Source: QHXQ01 sp036389375
GTDB taxonomy: Bacteria; Acidobacteriota; Blastocatellia; Pyrinomonadales; Pyrinomonadaceae
Direction: 5' to 3'
NCBI GenBank assembly: GCA_036389375.1
Contig: DASVQA010000081.1
Coordinates: forward strand, 1 to 7,579
Length of the DNA stretch: 7,579 bases
This document shows positions 1 through 7,579 of the stretch, in pieces (position 1 is the stretch's first letter; each line of letters opens with the position of its first letter). A program made the position numbers and the translations under genes. A model generated the notes under the pieces. The model was not told where the DNA came from. It was given only the letters and a program-made list of their open reading frames with translations, and ran no database searches.

Positions 1-3260
<3,260 letters not shown>

Positions 3261-3328
3261 AGCGTGGGCCACATTTAGCCAGACATGTAGAAAAAGATTT
3301 GCCTTGCGCGCTCATTGCCCGGTCGCGT

Positions 3329-4918
3329 TCAAATCCCTATCTCTTTGTGCCCGAACAGTCGCTCCGACTCGATGCCGCGTGTGCGGCAGACGTTGACGAG
3401 CCGGTTTGATTCGACAATCGGGCGCGACTCCGGCGTGTACTGGATCGAGGTGAGATAAGTAAGCCAAGGCTCCTGCCCCATGGCATAGACGTAAACCTGC
3501 GTGGGGTGGAGGCAGTTGACGATGCTGAGGCCGCGGTCGCAGTCCGAGCCGTTGAGCCGGCGCGACTGATCCTGCCTGCGTGCGAGCGGTCTGGTCATCA
3601 ACGGCCCGTAGAGCCATGAGAGCGGCCCGCCGTCGCACTCCATGCCGAGAAAGAGCACGTCCACCGAGCCGATGAGTTGGCGGATGTGTTCATAGAGGCG
3701 CGGCTCGACGTTGTTCGAGTCGGCCGCGCACAGGATCGTCCGCCCTTTCAGGTTAATCAGGTGCGCGATCTTCGTCCTGATGTTCAGGTCGGCGTGCTCG
3801 CCGAGGAAGGGCACGCCCGTGAGCGTCCCACCTGCGATCTCTATCACTTCCAGTTCGTCAATCTCGCTGACGCGCGCAAAACCGATCTGTTGCAGGATCA
3901 GTTTCAGCGAAGGATCGGGCAGCGTGCCGCCCCCGCTGCGGGGCACGATGATCTGCCCGATGCGCGGGCGCAGTTGCAGAAGCGTCTCGAACATGCAGTG
4001 GTCTTGATGATTGTGCGTGATGAGCACGTAGTCTATGCGTTCCGGCAGGTCGGCGTAGGTATAGCGGTAGAGGCCGGCGCTCGTCTCGTAGCTGAGGACG
4101 GGGTCAATGAGGATGCTCGTCTCGCGCGTTTCGATCAGGAGCGAGGCGTGCCCCAGATAACGAATCCTGACCGCGTCGCCGGTGTAACGGCTGGTGCGGC
4201 GCGGTGCGTCGGTCGTCAGAAAACGCGCAAACAACTCGCGTTCGCGCGCGTCCAGCCCGAAGAGTTCATGCAGGTAGCCGGGCGGCTGCGGTTCGAGCTT
4301 CAGTTGAAAGAGCGCGTCGAGGGCGGGCGCGTCAAACGGCACGCGCAAGGATAGATGCGCGTCGTCGAGCAGGAGCGGCGTGCTCAGGGCGAACGGGCGC
4401 TCGTCGCCGGTGCTGAGCGACAGCGCCATCGTTTGCGCCGCGCGATCATAGTAAGGACTTTTGTAGAGCAGCCCTTCGATGAAGCGAATCGAGGGGCTGT
4501 GATTCAGATCATAGACAAGTTCGACGTAGCCGCGCAGCATGTCGGGCACTTGCGCGTAGAGCGGCTCAAGCGACGCGCCGCTCGCCTCACGCGTCAGCAG
4601 TTCGTCGAGTTGCTGTATGGCGGCGGCCAACTCCAACAGTTGGGCCTGCGCCCTCGTCGTGCGTTCCAGTAAGGCTTTGATCTCAGGGACGCGGCTCTCG
4701 TCGTAGCCAATGAAGGGGCCGCCGCGCATCGCGGGATTTTTCAGCGCCGCCTGATGCATCTGCGGCGCGCTGATGAAAGACTGCATGACTTTCAAGTGGA
4801 AGTTGGCGACGAACATGGCCGCCGACGCGGGCGGAATCAGCAGCGGCCAAGCGTACCACTGATTGAACAGCGGCTCGGCCAGCACGTTCCCCCTCAAGTA
4901 CATCTTCTCGCCCGTCAT
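3329..4918 (-). CDS. CmlA-like diiron NRPS-tethered amino-acid beta-hydroxylase (MBL fold)
   Basis: Complete 529-aa protein, ATG at 4918-4916 to TGA at 3331-3329. The start is supported by GGAGG seven bases upstream. Residues 1 to about 245 form a domain with no motif I know apart from this family. From about 248 there is a metallo-beta-lactamase fold: H302-x-H304-x-D306-H307, Glu374 in FLGEHAD, Asp400 in CAADSN, Glu427 in GMECDG and His471 in CLHPTQ. A Glu at 374, where hydrolytic MBL enzymes generally have His, is the hallmark of CmlA, the chloramphenicol-pathway diiron oxygenase that beta-hydroxylates a T-domain-bound amino acid. From memory, CmlA is about 532 aa and its ligands align with a constant offset of 3. 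DQSRRLNGSD (450-459) and YAMGQEPW (478-485) also look family-typical. The gene follows the C-A-T gene by 54 bp on the same strand, so co-transcription is likely and that module's T domain is the obvious partner (inference). Substrate and hydroxylation position are not determined. An MBL hydrolase is the less likely alternative. Confidence 0.85.
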   Translation of the reverse strand: MTGEKMYLRGNVLAEPLFNQWYAWPLLIPPASAAMFVANFHLKVMQSFISAPQMHQAALKNPAMRGGPFIGYDESRVPEIKALLERTTRAQAQLLELAAAIQQLDELLTREASGASLEPLYAQVPDMLRGYVELVYDLNHSPSIRFIEGLLYKSPYYDRAAQTMALSLSTGDERPFALSTPLLLDDAHLSLRVPFDAPALDALFQLKLEPQPPGYLHELFGLDARERELFARFLTTDAPRRTSRYTGDAVRIRYLGHASLLIETRETSILIDPVLSYETSAGLYRYTYADLPERIDYVLITHNHQDHCMFETLLQLRPRIGQIIVPRSGGGTLPDPSLKLILQQIGFARVSEIDELEVIEIAGGTLTGVPFLGEHADLNIRTKIAHLINLKGRTILCAADSNNVEPRLYEHIRQLIGSVDVLFLGMECDGGPLSWLYGPLMTRPLARRQDQSRRLNGSDCDRGLSIVNCLHPTQVYVYAMGQEPWLTYLTSIQYTPESRPIVESNRLVNVCRTRGIESERLFGHKEIGI

Positions 4919-4925
4919 CGCTTCC

Positions 4926-4930
4926 CCTCC
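4926..4930 (-). promoter_or_regulatory. Shine-Dalgarno site of the hydroxylase gene
   Basis: On the minus strand the bases read GGAGG, followed by GGAAGCG and then the ATG at 4918-4916, a 7-base spacing. It decides in favour of this Met over the Met five codons further in (MYLRG). It lies in the 54-bp spacer after the upstream NRPS stop, so the hydroxylase is translated from its own site rather than by stop-start overlap. Confidence 0.75.
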
Positions 4931-4972
4931 CGCCGATAATTATGCCCCGCCGCCGAACGCGCGGGCGCGTGC

Positions 4973-7579
4973 TCAGTCGCCGTCCCGCAACATCTGCTCC
5001 GCTTCTTCGTCCGACAATTCGTCAAGCTGCGCGATCAGTGTCTCTTCAACGAGCCGCGCCAGTTGCGCGACGGTGCGTTGGCGGAACAACTCGCGCAGCG
5101 GCAACTCGATCTGGAAAGCCTGCCGCACGCGCGAGACGAGTTGCGTGGCGAGCAGCGAGTCGCCGCCGAGCGCGAAGAAGTCGTCGTCCATGCCGACGCG
5201 CTCAAGCCCCAGCACCTTCGCCCAGATGTGCGCCAGCGTCTCTTCCGTCGAGGTGCGCGGCGCGGCGTAATCGGTCGCAAGTTCGAGCCGCGCGGTATCG
5301 GGCGCAGGCAGCGCGCGATAATCAACCTTGCCGTTCACGGTGAGCGGCAACTCCGCGAGCATGACGAAGAACGACGGCACCATGTAGTCCGGCATTTTTT
5401 CGAGTAGGAACTGGCGCAACTCGCTCACCGTCGGCGGCGGCTGGCCCGGCGCAGCGACGACGTAAGCCACCAGCCGCTTCTGCCCCGTCTCGTTCGTCCT
5501 GACCACGACCACCGCCGCGCTGAGCGCCGTGTGTCCAGCAAGCACCGCCTCGATCTCGCCCGGCTCGATGCGATAGCCGCGCACCTTCACCTGACTATCG
5601 GCGCGCCCGAGAAACTCTATCTGCCCGTCGGGCCGGTAGCGCGCCAGATCGCCCGTCCGGTAGAGCCGCGCGCCGGGTTGCCGTGCGAAGGGATGCGGCA
5701 CAAAGCGGGCGGCCGTTTGCGCGGGCTGCCCCACGTAGCCGCGCGCCAGCGGCACGCCGCCGACGTAGAGTTGCCCCGTCACGCCGATGGGCACGGGCTG
5801 CATCTGTTCGTCGAGCAGGTAAAGCTGCGCGTGGTCAACAGGGCGACCGATGGGCGGCAGTTCCGGCCACGAGGCCGGGTCGCCTGCGAGCAGCGCCGCC
5901 GTGATGACGTGCGCCTCCGACGGCCCGTACTGATTATCGAGCCGGCAAGCTTCGAGTCGGTTGAAGAAGCTGCGTATGTCGCGCGTGATCTTCAACTGTT
6001 CGCCCGCCGTGATGATCTCGCGTAAGGAGACCGGCAGCAGGCGTTCGTCGGCGGTCGCCTCTTCCGCCAGTTGTTGCAGCGCCACGAAGGGCACGAACAG
6101 ACGTGCAACGCGCTCTCGGACGACGACGCCTAGCCACGCGTGCACGTCGCGCTTCTCGTCTTCGCTGATGAGCACGAGCGTCGCGCCGGCCGAGAGCGCG
6201 GAGAAGATTTCCTGCACGGAGGCGTCGAAGCTGAGCGAGGCGAATTGCAGCGTGCGCGGGCGCGCCTGTGCGCCGCTGCGGCGCAGTTGATAATCAATAA
6301 TGTTGACGAGCGGGCGGTGCGTCATCGCCACGCCTTTCGGCTGGCCCGTCGAACCTGACGTGTAGGTGATGTAGACGAGATGATCGAGCAGGTTGGCGCG
6401 CGCCGGATTCGTCACGGCCTCGCGCGCCATCTGCTCGCGCCACTCTTCGAGACAGACGATGTGCGGCACGTCGTCCGCGAACTGCGCGCGCAACGCCCTT
6501 TCTGTCAAGAGCAGCCGCGCGCCCGCATCCGTCACCATGAAGCTCAGACGTTCGCGCGGATAAGCCGGATCGAGCGGCAGATATGCGCCGCCCGCTTTCA
6601 ATATGCCGAGTAGCCCAACGATCATCTCGAATGAGCGTTCGACGCAGAGGCCGACGACCGTTTCAGGGCCGACGCCTAAGCGGCGCAGGTAATGTGCTAG
6701 TTGATTGGCCCGCTCGTTCAGTTCACCATAGGTCAATGCGTCGTCCGCAAAGACGAGGGCTACGCTGTCGGGCCGCTCTGCCGCTTGCTGCTCGAAGCGT
6801 TCATGCAGGGCCGTGTCGGGCGGATACTCCGTGCGGGTCTCGTTCCATTCGTCGAGCAGTTGTGCGCGCTCCGCCGTTGACAGCAGTTGATAGCTGGCGA
6901 GCGGCCGGTCAGGGTCAGCCACCACCGCATGCAGCAGCGCCTGGTAGTGGGCGAGCAGACGCCGGATAGTCTCTGGCGCAAACAGGTCGGTGCTATAGAT
7001 GAGTACCCCCTGCAACCCGGCCTCCACCTCCCACAGATGGCATTCCAGATCAAACCGCGTCGTGGTGCTCTCGAACGGCTGCGTACTGAACGTCAGACCG
7101 GGCAACTCAAGCGTGCCCAGCGGCGCATTCTGAAGCGCGAAGACGACCTGACAGAGCGGATTGCGGCTCAGGTCGCGCTCCGGCTGCAACTCATCAACCA
7201 CGCGCTCGAAGGGCAGGTCTTGGTGCGCGTAAGCATCGAGCGTGGTGGCCCGCACGCGGCCTAGTAGTTGACGAAAGGTAGGATTGCCCGACAGGTCAGA
7301 GCGCAAGACGAGCGTGTTAACAAAGAACCCAATCAACTGCTCCAACTCCGCGTATCTGCGATTCGCTATCGGTGTGCCCGTCACCACCTCCGCCTGATTC
7401 GTGTAGCGCGCCAGCAACAGTTGAAACGCCGCCAACAGCGTCATAAACAGCGTCGCCCCTTCGCGCTGACTCAATCCGGCGAGCGCACTGACCAATTCGG
7501 CTGATAAAGTAAACGACGCGGCCGCCCCGTGCGTCGTCTGCACTTCCGGGCGCGGATAATCGGTCGGCAACTCCAATGC
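4973..7579 (-). CDS. NRPS elongation module, C(partial)-A-T, 5' end outside the window
   Basis: C-terminal part of an NRPS elongation protein. The frame is open through 7579. The TTG at 7576-7574 is the Leu of the C-domain motif LELPTDYPRP, not a start. Residues are counted from that codon. C remnant, about 1-235: ELPTDYPRP, GFFVNT (83-88), HQDLPFE (118-124), SRNPL (137-141). HHxxxDG lies off the window. A domain, about 255-760: YTSGSTGQPKG (405-415), FDASVQEIF (450-458), NQYGPSE (548-554), YRTGD (639-643), QVKVRGYR (662-669), NGKVD (748-752). T domain: LGGDSLL, with phosphopantetheine Ser807. After it comes a short acidic tail, LDELSDEEAEQMLRDGD, and TGA at 4975-4973. No epimerase, methyltransferase or TE domain is present, so the chain must pass to another protein. 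The pocket read by eye is D-A-Q-F-I-A-Q-V-I-K, nearest to remembered proline codes such as DVQFIAHVVK but differing at three positions. Substrate is therefore uncertain. The CmlA-like gene lies 54 bp downstream in the same direction. Confidence 0.96.
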   Translation of the reverse strand, partial: ALELPTDYPRPEVQTTHGAAASFTLSAELVSALAGLSQREGATLFMTLLAAFQLLLARYTNQAEVVTGTPIANRRYAELEQLIGFFVNTLVLRSDLSGNPTFRQLLGRVRATTLDAYAHQDLPFERVVDELQPERDLSRNPLCQVVFALQNAPLGTLELPGLTFSTQPFESTTTRFDLECHLWEVEAGLQGVLIYSTDLFAPETIRRLLAHYQALLHAVVADPDRPLASYQLLSTAERAQLLDEWNETRTEYPPDTALHERFEQQAAERPDSVALVFADDALTYGELNERANQLAHYLRRLGVGPETVVGLCVERSFEMIVGLLGILKAGGAYLPLDPAYPRERLSFMVTDAGARLLLTERALRAQFADDVPHIVCLEEWREQMAREAVTNPARANLLDHLVYITYTSGSTGQPKGVAMTHRPLVNIIDYQLRRSGAQARPRTLQFASLSFDASVQEIFSALSAGATLVLISEDEKRDVHAWLGVVVRERVARLFVPFVALQQLAEEATADERLLPVSLREIITAGEQLKITRDIRSFFNRLEACRLDNQYGPSEAHVITAALLAGDPASWPELPPIGRPVDHAQLYLLDEQMQPVPIGVTGQLYVGGVPLARGYVGQPAQTAARFVPHPFARQPGARLYRTGDLARYRPDGQIEFLGRADSQVKVRGYRIEPGEIEAVLAGHTALSAAVVVVRTNETGQKRLVAYVVAAPGQPPPTVSELRQFLLEKMPDYMVPSFFVMLAELPLTVNGKVDYRALPAPDTARLELATDYAAPRTSTEETLAHIWAKVLGLERVGMDDDFFALGGDSLLATQLVSRVRQAFQIELPLRELFRQRTVAQLARLVEETLIAQLDELSDEEAEQMLRDGD
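7293..7452 (-). repeat. Right arm of the near-perfect inverted repeat, within the C domain
   Basis: Partner of bases 1-160, in inverted orientation and in the same codon phase of the second NRPS gene. The similarity could continue into 7453-7579, but the left partner of that stretch lies off the window. The arms bracket about 7.1 kb holding the A-T-TE end of one synthetase, the hydroxylase gene and the A-T end of the other. Confidence 0.95.

Noticed and set aside
3261..3328. Rho-independent terminator between the convergent genes
   Set aside because: Only weak, short pairings such as GGC/GCC are present, and there is no stable stem followed by a T-run on either strand.
3677..4354. Long plus-strand open frame antisense to the hydroxylase gene
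   Set aside because: It has no recognisable domain and low-complexity Arg/Val/Gln-rich content, and lies opposite a clearly coding frame. It is a by-product of GC-rich codon use, as are the other antisense frames at 438-983 and 1032-1670.
3329..4918. Metallo-beta-lactamase resistance enzyme, lactonase or RNase Z
   Set aside because: Glu replaces the usual metal-ligand His after the HxHxDH motif, there is a long N-terminal domain and no signal peptide, and the NRPS context favours a CmlA-type oxygenase.
4936..4943. Palindrome ATAATTAT as an operator or promoter element
   Set aside because: It is only 8 bases, lies inside a 54-bp intra-operon spacer and has no paired -35/-10 context. It is probably chance.
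7574..7576. TTG as start of the minus-strand NRPS
   Set aside because: It is the Leu of the LELPTD C-domain motif, and the codon before it is open (GCA), so the gene continues past the window edge.

Overview
The window is the interior of a non-ribosomal peptide synthetase (NRPS) biosynthetic gene cluster in a GC-rich bacterium. It contains three coding regions and almost no intergenic DNA. Two NRPS genes run inward from the two ends and are both cut by the window edges. Nothing in the sequence fixes the taxon. The GC-rich, Cys-poor NRPS style would suit soil Acidobacteriota, myxobacteria or similar groups, but this is only an impression.

Layout: (1) Positions 1-3260, plus strand: the C-terminal part of an NRPS with the order condensation (C, partial) - adenylation (A) - thiolation (T) - thioesterase (TE). 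This is a chain-terminating module. Its binding-pocket residues read by eye as D-S-T-K-V-G-H-V-G-K, close to the aspartate-type code. (2) Positions 3261-3328: a 68-bp gap between converging stop codons, with no clear terminator. (3) Positions 3329-4918, minus strand: a complete 529-aa protein with a metallo-beta-lactamase-fold C-terminal half. Its ligand pattern (HxHxDH, then GE where many MBL proteins have His, then AAD) and overall length match the CmlA-type diiron beta-hydroxylases that oxidise amino acids tethered to an NRPS T domain. (4) Positions 4919-4972: a 54-bp spacer holding a good Shine-Dalgarno. (5) Positions 4973-7579, minus strand: an NRPS elongation module, C (partial) - A - T, with a short acidic tail and no TE. 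Its pocket reads as D-A-Q-F-I-A-Q-V-I-K, nearest in memory to proline-type codes but not identical.

Working model: the minus-strand C-A-T module and the hydroxylase are co-transcribed, so the hydroxylase probably acts on the amino acid carried by that module or a nearby one. The plus-strand protein releases the finished peptide by TE-catalysed hydrolysis or cyclisation.

The most striking structural feature is a near-perfect inverted repeat. Positions 1-160 match the reverse complement of 7293-7452 with one mismatch, in the same reading frame, inside the C domains of both NRPS genes. Identity drops abruptly after it. This points to recent recombination or gene conversion between the two C domains. 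It also means that inversion of the 7-kb interior would swap the upstream halves of the two assembly-line proteins in frame, and that the window may end inside an assembly-breaking repeat.
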